Below are positions 16,106-24,698 of a stretch of DNA of 64,000 nucleotides, in pieces. The notes under the pieces are model-generated. The model made no database searches. It worked only from the letters and a program-made list of their open reading frames with translations, and was not told the origin of the DNA. The translations under genes and the position numbers were made by a program. This stretch comes from Spirochaetota bacterium. GTDB lineage: Bacteria > Spirochaetota > UBA12135 > COTS27. The stretch covers positions 1,891,271 to 1,955,270 of the forward strand of contig AP019861.1 in assembly GCA_013426755.1 (NCBI GenBank). The letters are read 5' to 3'. Each line of letters begins with the position of its first letter. Position 1 is the first letter of the stretch.

Positions 16106-18073
16106 TTGACCCAAGAAATCATTTCAATGAAGGAATTACTAGAAGCCGGTGTTTATTTCGGACATAAAGTCAGTAATTGGAACCCTAAGATGAAGAATTA
16201 TATCTTCATCAAACGGCGCGGTGTGCATATCATTAATTTGCAGAAAACCTTATTGCTATTCGAACAAGCATACAACCTAGTCAAAAACATCACCGCAAGC
16301 GGCGGAAAGATCCTCTTCGTAGGGACAAAAAAACAAGCCCAAAAATCTATTCGCGACCACGCCACCAGAGCTAATCAATATTATATCAACCACCACTGGG
16401 TAGGCGGACTTCTCACTAACTTTGCTGTTGTCAAACAATCTATCAATAAAATAGATAAATTTCGTAACATTTTAGCAGACGAACGCGCTAAAAAACGATA
16501 CCTTAAACGCGATCTCCTTAAAATTGAAAAATCTCTCAAAAAACTAGAAGAAGCTTTTATCGGTGTCAAAGAAATGAAAAAATTGCCAGACCTTTTGTTC
16601 GTCGTTGACTCGCATGTAGAAAGCAGAGCCATAAGTGAAGCCAATATCATGGGAATCCCTGTCTGTGCTATGGTCGACACAAATAGTGATCCTGATGGCA
16701 TTGACATTATTATTCCAAGTAATGACGACACTGTACGCGCAATTGATATCTTTGTATCACGGACTGCAGATGCTTCTTTGGATGGTAAAAAATTGTTAGA
16801 AGTTACGCGCGAAGAGACTCTTTTCGCTCAAGAAAAATCTTCCACAACCGACGATGCTTTACCAGCAGAAGAAAGTGACCCAGCCACTGCACAGCAAAAA
16901 AATATTGCTCCAGCAACAACATCTCCAAATCAAAAATTACGCCTGCGTGTAAAATCTAACTCAACAACACCAGCCCCTACTAATACCGCCACCCAGAAGC
17001 AAGCCACCCAAAATCGTACCGCCACATCACAAAAAAAATCAAAACCCATCGATTCCACACCTAAATCACCCTCCCAAAAAACTTCCACACCTCCTGCTCC
17101 TAACACACAAACCAAAGAACATCCAGCAAAACCACTCCCCCAATCATCCGATCGCAAAGCATCACAAAAAAATCCACCACCCCAAAAAACGCCTCCAAGC
17201 CAAACCACACCCCAACCTGCTAACGTCTCAGCACAACTCGTCAAAGAACTTCGTGACATAACGCAAGCAGGCATGATGGAATGTAAAGCAGCCCTCACCC
17301 AAGCAAAAGGCAATAAAGACGAAGCTATACGCATCCTCAAAGAAAAAGGCATGCTCCTCGCCGAGAAAAAAAACGCCAGTCGCGATGCCAATGAAGGAAT
17401 CATCTTCATCGCGCAATCCTCCACCCGTACCGTCGCCGTTCAATGCCTCTCTGAAACAGACTTTGTTGCCAAAAACGAAGACTTCAAAACATTCGTTAAA
17501 ACACTTGGAACAGAATTCCTTGCTAAAGGAAAAACTTTTCTAACCAGCAACGACGTCACCACTATGATAAGTGATATTGTCAGCAAGCTGCGTGAGAAAA
17601 TTGTCATTGGTGAGAATATTACCATAGAACATGCACCTAATACGATCACAGGATTTTATCTTCATGGCAATCATAAAATCGCCGCCCTCACCACAGCCAC
17701 TATTGACGAAAAAGACCTTTCTGCTCTAAATAAAGACGCTCTAACTTCTGTATTAAAAGATGTTTGTATGCAGATCGCTGCAATGAATCCCATTGCACTC
17801 TCGGTAGCTGACATTGATGATAAGACCAGGGAACAAGAACGTCAAATCTTTCTCAAACAACTCAAAACTTCTGACAAAAAACCCGAATTAGTAGATAAAA
17901 TTGTCGACGGAAAACTCAAAAAATACTTTTCTGAACGCTGCCTCTTGGAAATGAGTTTTGTCAAAGACCCCAAACTTTCTGTTAAAAAATACCTTACCAC
18001 ACAAGCAAAATCATGCGGACTCTCTGCTATCAATCTCACAGCTATGCACCGCCTTGAAATTGGAAAATCTTAA
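16106..18073 (+). CDS. rpsB-tsf: Fused ribosomal protein S2 / elongation factor Ts
   Basis: One 655-codon frame holds two normally separate proteins. Residues 1-230 are ribosomal protein S2 (MKELLEAGVYFGHKVSNWNP, FVGTKKQAQ, DLLFVVDSHVE, VDTNSDPDGIDIIIPSNDD). Residues about 232-375 are a Pro/Thr/Gln/Lys/Ser-rich linker. Residues 376-655 are EF-Ts, with its UBA-like start (LRDITQAGMMECKAALTQA) and the TDFVAKNEDF motif that contacts EF-Tu. Both domains have normal lengths and key motifs. It starts with TTG, supported by AGAGGT a few bases upstream. In relatives rpsB and tsf are adjacent genes in the same order, followed by frr, uppS and cdsA as here. It could work as a fusion or be cleaved in the linker. 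Confidence 0.95.
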   Translation: MTQEIISMKELLEAGVYFGHKVSNWNPKMKNYIFIKRRGVHIINLQKTLLLFEQAYNLVKNITASGGKILFVGTKKQAQKSIRDHATRANQYYINHHWVGGLLTNFAVVKQSINKIDKFRNILADERAKKRYLKRDLLKIEKSLKKLEEAFIGVKEMKKLPDLLFVVDSHVESRAISEANIMGIPVCAMVDTNSDPDGIDIIIPSNDDTVRAIDIFVSRTADASLDGKKLLEVTREETLFAQEKSSTTDDALPAEESDPATAQQKNIAPATTSPNQKLRLRVKSNSTTPAPTNTATQKQATQNRTATSQKKSKPIDSTPKSPSQKTSTPPAPNTQTKEHPAKPLPQSSDRKASQKNPPPQKTPPSQTTPQPANVSAQLVKELRDITQAGMMECKAALTQAKGNKDEAIRILKEKGMLLAEKKNASRDANEGIIFIAQSSTRTVAVQCLSETDFVAKNEDFKTFVKTLGTEFLAKGKTFLTSNDVTTMISDIVSKLREKIVIGENITIEHAPNTITGFYLHGNHKIAALTTATIDEKDLSALNKDALTSVLKDVCMQIAAMNPIALSVADIDDKTREQERQIFLKQLKTSDKKPELVDKIVDGKLKKYFSERCLLEMSFVKDPKLSVKKYLTTQAKSCGLSAINLTAMHRLEIGKS

Positions 18074-18147
18074 AACAATACAAGCACACCTATCAATTCT
18101 TTTATCATACCCATCATCACCGCACAACCGTTTCAATCCACATCACC

Positions 18148-18696
18148 ATGGACCCACAAGACCTTAAAAACAAAATGGATAAAATCATCGCTCACTTCCA
18201 AAGTGAGCTCGCAAGCATTCGGTCTGAACGTGCGCATCCTAGTTTGATTGAAAACATTGATATTAACGTATATGAACAAAGCATGAAATTAAAGAGCATT
18301 GCTTCTATCACCGTTAGCGATCAGCAAACCTTAACCGTCACCGCTTGGGATGCAGGCAATATCACGGCTATCGATAAAGGACTTCGCAATGCCAACCTCT
18401 CACTCAATCCGCGCATAGAAGGTTCTAAACTCCTCATCGTACTTCCTCCTATCACCAATGAACGCAGACAAGAATTTGTCAACCTCGTCAAACAAAAATC
18501 CGAACAAGCTAAAATTTCAATCAGAAATGCAAGACGAGATGCCAATGAATCACTCAAACTACAAAATAAAAATGGATCGTTAAGTGACGACGACCTGAAA
18601 GAACACCTTAAAAAAACTCAAAATTTAACCGACGAGTACTCTAACCTTATCACAGAGCGCCTAAAAAAGAAACAAACCAGTATAGAAAACCTCTAA
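18148..18696 (+). CDS. frr: Ribosome recycling factor
   Basis: Frr splits post-termination ribosomes together with EF-G. The 182-residue protein has the family features: the N-terminal helix (MDKIIAHFQSELASIRSERAHPSLIENI), the domain II region (ITVSDQQTLTVTAWD), and the C-terminal three-helix segment (RQEFVNLVKQ, RNARRDANESLK). Length is normal. It lies 74 bp after the S2/EF-Ts fusion in the conserved operon order. No Shine-Dalgarno sequence is obvious before the ATG. Confidence 0.95.
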   Translation: MDPQDLKNKMDKIIAHFQSELASIRSERAHPSLIENIDINVYEQSMKLKSIASITVSDQQTLTVTAWDAGNITAIDKGLRNANLSLNPRIEGSKLLIVLPPITNERRQEFVNLVKQKSEQAKISIRNARRDANESLKLQNKNGSLSDDDLKEHLKKTQNLTDEYSNLITERLKKKQTSIENL

Positions 18697-18893
18697 TAAC
18701 GATTATTATGTTCTACGGTTATAATCAATATGCTTTTTCTGTGCATTAAGGAAATCCTCCTACACTTCTCCACTAGCTCTACTATTATAGAAAGTTTTAT
18801 TTTCACACATTCCGCACTACTTCAATATCACATAAGTTTGCTGTTTAATAAAATAATAAACGCTTTTAATAAAAGAACCGGGATAAGACTGCA

Positions 18894-19664
18894 ATGAAAA
18901 TTCCCCATCATATTGCATTCATTCCCGACGGAAATGGTCGGTGGGCACAAGCACATCACCTTCCCATTGAAGTAGGGCACAGACGGGGCGTTGAAACATT
19001 AACCACCATTCTCGATCAATGCTATCATTTAGGCATAAAAGTTGTTACAGTTTATGCTTTCTCCAGTGAAAATTGGAGCAGATCTGAGCATGAAAAAAAT
19101 ATTCTTTTTGGTCTGATCAATTTCTTTCTCAAAACAAAACTTCCAAAACTCATCGACCAATCTGTCAAAGTAAAAATCATTGGCCAACAAGACAAATTTC
19201 CATCTTCTGTTAAAGAGAATATTCAAGTCGCTGAAACCGCTACACAGGCTTTTACAACCTATACATTACAGATCGCACTTGGTTATGGGGGTAGAGAAGA
19301 AATCATTCATGCAGCACAGAAATTTGCTGACGCAGTTGTCCGTGGTGAACAAAGCATATCAGCGCTAGACGAAACACACTTCCGTTCCTATCTGAGTACA
19401 AAAAATATAGCAGACCCTGATCTAGTCATTCGTACGAGCGGAGAATATCGAATCAGTAATTTCATGCTTTATCAATTGGCCTACAGTGAGTTTTACTTCA
19501 CGAGCACACTTTGGCCTGATTTCACACTAGAAACCTTAGATGCAGCATTAAAAGCATTTTCCACCCGCAATAGACGGTTCGGCAGTCGTCCGCTTACTTC
19601 AAACGACAACCCAACCACAGCACACAACCATATCATAAGTAATAGTAGTCATCGCTCATCATGA
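18894..19664 (+). CDS. uppS: Isoprenyl (undecaprenyl) diphosphate synthase
   Basis: UppS makes the C55 carrier lipid for cell-wall synthesis by cis-adding isopentenyl units. The catalytic Asp lies in FIPDGNGRWA (usual form FIMDGNGRWA). VGHRRGVE, TVYAFSSENWSR and the C-terminal IRTSGEYRISNFMLYQ and LWPDF motifs all fit the family. After about residue 235 there is a polar Asn/Ser/His tail. The last four bases overlap the cdsA start (ATGA), so the two are translationally coupled. Confidence 0.95.
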   Translation: MKIPHHIAFIPDGNGRWAQAHHLPIEVGHRRGVETLTTILDQCYHLGIKVVTVYAFSSENWSRSEHEKNILFGLINFFLKTKLPKLIDQSVKVKIIGQQDKFPSSVKENIQVAETATQAFTTYTLQIALGYGGREEIIHAAQKFADAVVRGEQSISALDETHFRSYLSTKNIADPDLVIRTSGEYRISNFMLYQLAYSEFYFTSTLWPDFTLETLDAALKAFSTRNRRFGSRPLTSNDNPTTAHNHIISNSSHRSS

Positions 19665-20704
19665 AGAAACGGATGCTTCCAACCTTTCTCGGTCTCGCTA
19701 TAGCAGCACTGTTTGTTTTCAATAAGAGTATTCTACTCAGCCACCTCATGTATATAGGTGCTGCGTATATACTCTACCGTGAATTACTTAAGCTCACACC
19801 TCAGCATAATAGCCCTAATACCACTTCCCACCCCCAAGCTAAATTTACAAAAAAGTTTCAATATAAATTACTTCTCCTAGGTGGAGTCACGCTCTCAGTT
19901 TATGCGTTTTTACACGCTCAGCTCCTCTATAAAACCACTCCCTTAGGTTCACAAGAATTAGCACTAATAAAATCCTTTGTCTTAATATCGCTTAGCCACT
20001 ACCAACTCACATCGGCAGTAATTCTCATCATCACGCTAGCACTATTTCTAGTCATAGGGTATCTCGTGGCAATCACTTCGCACAATCACAATAAAGCACC
20101 AGCACCAGAGCAAGCCTTAGAACCACCTGCTTTTCCTATGATTTTTAACACGTTCCTACGCAGTTTTCACGCACTAGTCTATAGCACCTTCTTTCTCTAC
20201 AGTATTGTAAAAATAAAGTACAGTTACCTCTTCACACCAACCTTAGAGTTAACCACAGCCCACAGCACAACACTGCTTATCATGATCTGGAGCATGGCGT
20301 GGACTTACGATAGCGCAGCTTACATTGGGGGGACTGTATGGGGGAGACGCAAATTAGGACTTTCCGTCTCGCCCAATAAAAGTTGGTCTGGACTCTGGCT
20401 TGGAATGAGCACTGTCATAGTATGTTTCTTAATCATTTATACGATAGGCAAAGACTCGTTTCTAGCAGAATTAAGAACGTTATGGTTTATCAAAACACCC
20501 TGGCAATTTATCGTCTTTACAGTCATTATTGCTGGAGCAGCTCAGTGCGGCGATTTGATAGCGTCTTTCTTTAAACGCGCAGCCCAAGTTAAAGATTCGG
20601 GACAACTGTTCGGACCGCACGGTGGCTTCCTAGACCGCAACGACAGCGCTATCTTTGCCTGCACCGTCTTTTACTATCTTCTAGTCGTTACTAAGAAATT
20701 ATAA
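19661..20704 (+). CDS. cdsA: Phosphatidate cytidylyltransferase CdsA
   Basis: CdsA makes CDP-diacylglycerol, the precursor of acidic phospholipids. The protein is a polytopic membrane enzyme. The C-terminal signature GDLIASFFKRAAQVKDSG followed by GPHGGFLDRNDS matches the CDS family (usual PGHGG.LDR.DS). Upstream, NKSWSG is also typical. Polar inserts occur in loops (about residues 48-63 and 147-160, rich in His, Asn, Pro, Ala), making it longer (347 residues) than usual. It overlaps uppS by four bases and ends three bases from the convergent ABC gene, so no room is left for a terminator. Confidence 0.92.
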   Translation: MKKRMLPTFLGLAIAALFVFNKSILLSHLMYIGAAYILYRELLKLTPQHNSPNTTSHPQAKFTKKFQYKLLLLGGVTLSVYAFLHAQLLYKTTPLGSQELALIKSFVLISLSHYQLTSAVILIITLALFLVIGYLVAITSHNHNKAPAPEQALEPPAFPMIFNTFLRSFHALVYSTFFLYSIVKIKYSYLFTPTLELTTAHSTTLLIMIWSMAWTYDSAAYIGGTVWGRRKLGLSVSPNKSWSGLWLGMSTVIVCFLIIYTIGKDSFLAELRTLWFIKTPWQFIVFTVIIAGAAQCGDLIASFFKRAAQVKDSGQLFGPHGGFLDRNDSAIFACTVFYYLLVVTKKL

Positions 20705-20707
20705 CCG

Positions 20708-21472
20708 CTAGCCACCCAGATAAACTTTCTTAATCAGATCGTTATCAATAATTTCTTTGCCTCCCGTTAGCACAATCTTACCATTTTCAAGTAGATACGT
20801 TCGGTGAGCATGCTTAATAGCACTGCGTACATTCTGCTCGACCATAAGGATAGCAACATTTTTTTCACTGAGCATTATTAACTTTTCAAAAAGGTCTTGT
20901 TGGAGGACGGGCGACAGTCCTAATGTAGGTTCATCTAACAAGAGCAGTTTAGCATCCTGGACGAGCCCGCGTGCGAGAGCAACCTGCTGCTGCTGTCCGC
21001 CACTCAAAGCAAACGTACGACTACGTAATTTTTCTTTTAACGCAGGAAATATGGATAGGACATATTCTATTTTAGCGGCAAGTTCTTTCTTTTTATAAAT
21101 AAGACTCCCCGCCATTTCAAGATTTTCTTTAACCGTAAGATTCTGGAAGACAACTTTGCCTTGATTGACATAAATAATATGCTTCCGCACCAAATCGACT
21201 GCTGAGAGCTTCGTAATGACTTCATTTCCTACCAGGATTTCTCCTCCTTTAAGGGTTGTGATAGAGAAAACAGACCGCAGTACCGTACTCTTTCCAGCTC
21301 CATTAGGGCCTATCATAGCAACGATCTCACCTGGGGCGACGTGCAGTGAAACATCGGTTATCACTAGACTTTTGCCATAGCCTGCTGAAAGCGATTTTAT
21401 CACTAATAGCGGCTCCTTGTTAGTTAGCGTAGGATCGTCGACTTTCGCAGCGGTTAATTGATTATTTTTCAT
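20708..21472 (-). CDS. LivF-type ABC transporter ATP-binding protein
   Basis: The ATPase core has Walker A GPNGAGKST, a Q-loop region (YVNQGKVVFQNLTVKENLEMA), signature LSGGQQQQ, Walker B LLLLDEP and an H-loop-like region. The layout and the NQGKVVFQNLTVKENL pattern match LivF, one of two ATPases of branched-chain amino acid importers (or the related urea importer). No permease, LivG or binding-protein gene is next to it, so its partner is elsewhere or it has another role. About 20 extra polar residues precede the core. Confidence 0.82.
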   Translation of the reverse strand: MKNNQLTAAKVDDPTLTNKEPLLVIKSLSAGYGKSLVITDVSLHVAPGEIVAMIGPNGAGKSTVLRSVFSITTLKGGEILVGNEVITKLSAVDLVRKHIIYVNQGKVVFQNLTVKENLEMAGSLIYKKKELAAKIEYVLSIFPALKEKLRSRTFALSGGQQQQVALARGLVQDAKLLLLDEPTLGLSPVLQQDLFEKLIMLSEKNVAILMVEQNVRSAIKHAHRTYLLENGKIVLTGGKEIIDNDLIKKVYLGG

Positions 21473-21591
21473 AACCTAATTCCTTCACATTTTTTATAAG
21501 ACCGCTTGCTAGAAATCAAAACCATTCATTAAAATTATTGAAATCATTGAAACTATTGAATCCACTTAAATTTTAATCAATAGTTTTTATG

Positions 21592-22623
21592 CTAAGCATT
21601 AGCGACTGGGTAGGAACGTTCTTTAGCCTGCGCGATAAGCTTGAGCGTAAGGTCTAATGTCTTCAAATCAACCGTGTTATCGACAGGCTTGTCCTGATAG
21701 ATCGAGGCGATAAAATCTCGCAATTCCAGTTCTAACGGATTGGCTTTATGGATCATGAGTCTTTTGACTGAGGACTGCTGCTGGTAACGAATTTCTTTAG
21801 GAAGTGTTGTGATGACAGCTTCGCCTGAACTGTAGAGATGAATGTCTTGTGTTGTGAAATCTAGCAGGAGAGTATGATCTGCTGTTGTGATGGTAAGCGA
21901 ACGTTCTTTGCGATGACTGAGTCGTGATGCAAAAAATGTTGCTAGCGACCCGTCGGCAAAAGTAAGCTGCGCATTGATAACGTCTTCATACGCGCCAGAA
22001 GCAGGAACATTCACACTACTAGCGAACATAGAAGCGATCTCGCCTTTAAACGTTCTAAGACAAATATCAATGTCATGAATAAGGAGGTCTAAGCCGACAC
22101 CACTGTCTTCGATACGTCTGCTCCCCGGTCCAACACGACGACTCTCCCAACAGTAAGGGTTTGTAACAAGATTTTCTAGTTCCTGCACAGCCCCATTGTA
22201 ACGTTCGACATGCCCGACAAAGAGTTTTAATTGCTTTTCGGTAGCGAGTTTTGAAAGCTCATGAGCCTCTTCAATATTAGCTGTAAGCGGTTTTTCTATT
22301 AAAATATGGTTTCCTGCCTCCAAGATAAGCCTAGCGAGGTTATAATGTGTTGAAGTAGGTGTCGCAAGAATAATCGCATCCGCTTCTTTAAGTAAACTTG
22401 TTAACGTGCTGTAAGCATGAATATTGTATTCACCGGCAATTTTCTTAGCCCGTTTCAGGTCTAAATCATAAATACCTAAGAAAACAATATCATTGAAATG
22501 ACTGAGAACGTTAATATGGTAGCTCCCCATATGTCCAGCTCCAACGACACCCACACGAAGTAAGGAAGTGTTATCAGGATTCCCTCCTCCAAGCCTTTTG
22601 TTCTTTTTTGTTACCGCATTCAT
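21592..22623 (-). CDS. Gfo/Idh/MocA-family oxidoreductase
   Basis: The N-terminal Rossmann fold has GVVGAGHMGSYH; the catalytic-lysine motif EKP lies in HILIEKPLTANIEEA. A conserved GVGLDLLIHDIDICL with the likely catalytic His follows. Members are NAD(P)-dependent sugar or sugar-nucleotide dehydrogenases. The pattern resembles enzymes that oxidise UDP-sugars, but the substrate cannot be fixed from sequence. Length (343) is normal. There is no envelope-sugar cluster around it: neighbours are the livF-like gene and gltX. Confidence 0.88.
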   Translation of the reverse strand: MNAVTKKNKRLGGGNPDNTSLLRVGVVGAGHMGSYHINVLSHFNDIVFLGIYDLDLKRAKKIAGEYNIHAYSTLTSLLKEADAIILATPTSTHYNLARLILEAGNHILIEKPLTANIEEAHELSKLATEKQLKLFVGHVERYNGAVQELENLVTNPYCWESRRVGPGSRRIEDSGVGLDLLIHDIDICLRTFKGEIASMFASSVNVPASGAYEDVINAQLTFADGSLATFFASRLSHRKERSLTITTADHTLLLDFTTQDIHLYSSGEAVITTLPKEIRYQQQSSVKRLMIHKANPLELELRDFIASIYQDKPVDNTVDLKTLDLTLKLIAQAKERSYPVANA

Positions 22624-22922
22624 CGGTTTTTATTAAAAATAGCTCTGAATTTAACCCTAAAGTCCCATCACGTTAAGATATTATCACATGAAAAGTTAAA
22701 TGCACAGAGAATTTTAACACACCTACCTTTAAACTGTAATTTCATTCTCTATCAGTAAAAAAAATTCTCATCCACAGGATAGCTGGCAGTACCGATTAAG
22801 GAGCGTAGCTTAGTAATAACAGCATAATAGCAGCATAATAGCAGCATAATAACAGCACGCTTTTAACCATAATTTACTTTGAGTGATTGAAGATTGTTTG
22901 ATTATTAGTATTGATATTGGTA
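22624..22922. other. Intergenic region with short repeats
   Basis: About 300 bases without a gene. AGCATAATAGC-type 12-bp repeats occur three to four times at about 22820-22855. TCATCCACA near 22770 resembles a single DnaA box but stands alone. Confidence 0.5.
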
Positions 22923-24440
22923 TTACTTGTGCAGCCGTGTTAAAATAGTCTCCCTAGGAATGAATTCAAAATACTTGTTAAGTTCAATACCTTTTGAACT
23001 CTGCATCAATTTCAGTCGCAGTGGAATAAAAAAAGCCTTGCCTTTAAGTCCAAGTTCCCGAGCTGCGCCCTCCTTGAACCGTTCAAATTCGGCCGCACTA
23101 ATAAAAGGATCGTCAATATTCTCACTAAATATTCGCTCGCCAAGTGAATATAATGATCTAGAACTGTTTTCATTGACAAGAGCCTTCTCATCGCCTACGA
23201 GTTTATCGGCAGGGTCTAGTAATTTTGCCAATTCAGTAGCAATATCAGAGATTTTGCGACAATGTCCGCGTAAAAGGAGTAAAAGATCATCTATCTTAGG
23301 GACATTCAAATAAGACGCAGTGCTCGTTTTACTATTAAGAAATGTTTTGAAATCAGCAATTATTTTTTCATCAGACAAACCTCTAATATAATGACCATTG
23401 AGATAGTCTAACTTATGATAATCAAATATAGCAGGGGCAGAAGCAAACTTAAGGGACTGAAAGGCTTTTTTAAGATCATTGCGTGAAATAATCTCAACGC
23501 CATCCTCAGGCGACCATCCCAGCAATGCGAGATGATTGATAAATGGGTCTGGATAATAACCTGCCCGTTTAAATTCAATAATACTTGTCGCCCCATCGCG
23601 TTTAGAAAGCTTCTCTCTCCTAGGTCCCAAAATCATTGCCACATGCGCAAACAGCGGAGGGGCATACCCCAATGCCTCATAAAGGAGCAATTGCCGGGGC
23701 GTATTAGAAATATGATCATCACCTCTTAAAATATGTGTGATATTCATAAGTGCATCATCAACAACGACTGCAAAATTATACGTCGGAAACCCATTTGACT
23801 TTCTGATAACAAAATCACCTATGAGTTCCGTATTAAACCGAACCTTATGCTTGACCATATCATTAAAGACAAGCTCTCTAGCATTACTAGGTGCTCCACT
23901 GCTACTGTGAAAGCGAATCGTGTATGGGACTTTTTGAGAACATCTTATTTCGCGTTCCTTAGGTGTGAGCGCACGACATTTGCCATCATAGACATAAGGC
24001 CTCCCCATGCTTTCAGCAAGCTTCCGTTTCGTACCCAATTCTTCATCAGTACAGAAACATAAATAAGCCTTCCCCATTGAAACCAGACGATCCATCTGTT
24101 CATTATAGATTGAGAGGCGTTTGGATTGATAATAGGGACCATAATCACCTCGTTCTTTTCCACCTGAAGGCAGGTGTGCAGAACCCTCATCCAATGGATA
24201 AGCAGGTCCTTCATCCCAATCGATTCCCAACCAGGCAAGGGATTGGAGCACTTCGCTTGTCGCTTGATCTGTAGAACGTTCTCGATCGGTGTCTTCGATC
24301 CGTAAAACAAAAACACCTCCCATAGCACGGGCGTAAAGATAATTAAATAAGGCTGTACGCGCGCCGCCAACATGGAGACTGCCTGTTGGAGAAGGGGCAA
24401 ACCTAAGCCGTGGCTTTTGACCTGGTGAAGCAATATTCAT
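22923..24440 (-). CDS. gltX: Glutamyl-tRNA synthetase
   Basis: GltX charges tRNA-Glu. The class I HIGH region is FAPSPTGSLHVGGARTALFN and the KMSKS loop is KLSKRDGATSIIEF. The dimension of the protein (505 residues) is close to normal, with an extra loop of about 15-20 residues near 85-100 (GSAHLPSGGKERGD) before YGPYYQSKR. It lies downstream of pnp on the same strand with about 260 bp between. Confidence 0.95.
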   Translation of the reverse strand: MNIASPGQKPRLRFAPSPTGSLHVGGARTALFNYLYARAMGGVFVLRIEDTDRERSTDQATSEVLQSLAWLGIDWDEGPAYPLDEGSAHLPSGGKERGDYGPYYQSKRLSIYNEQMDRLVSMGKAYLCFCTDEELGTKRKLAESMGRPYVYDGKCRALTPKEREIRCSQKVPYTIRFHSSSGAPSNARELVFNDMVKHKVRFNTELIGDFVIRKSNGFPTYNFAVVVDDALMNITHILRGDDHISNTPRQLLLYEALGYAPPLFAHVAMILGPRREKLSKRDGATSIIEFKRAGYYPDPFINHLALLGWSPEDGVEIISRNDLKKAFQSLKFASAPAIFDYHKLDYLNGHYIRGLSDEKIIADFKTFLNSKTSTASYLNVPKIDDLLLLLRGHCRKISDIATELAKLLDPADKLVGDEKALVNENSSRSLYSLGERIFSENIDDPFISAAEFERFKEGAARELGLKGKAFFIPLRLKLMQSSKGIELNKYFEFIPRETILTRLHK

Positions 24441-24698
24441 CTCGACTGCCTACGGAGACACCACAAATCACTCAATATATCGATAATCTAGCAGAGCGGA
24501 CACCACCATAAAAATACTTCGCAGAAACCGATCTATAACCTTACTTACAATTTTATTCAATCTTACCAACAATCTTGTCTGCAGCTTTATTGGTAACCTT
24601 AATCGTGATAAGCACAGCACTGTGTCTAGTCACAGACATTGTCTTACCTATATAATGATAACAGCACAGCTAAACGAAAGCAAGCATTATAAAAATCT

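Noticed and set aside
16930-17424. Antisense frame inside the S2/EF-Ts gene
   Set aside because: Its Gly/Trp/Cys/Val-rich translation is the expected mirror of the low-complexity linker; no start signal or family match.
22764-22785. Replication origin signal (TCATCCACA)
   Set aside because: Only one DnaA-box-like 9-mer is visible there, without an AT-rich unwinding cluster or dnaA/dnaN neighbours.
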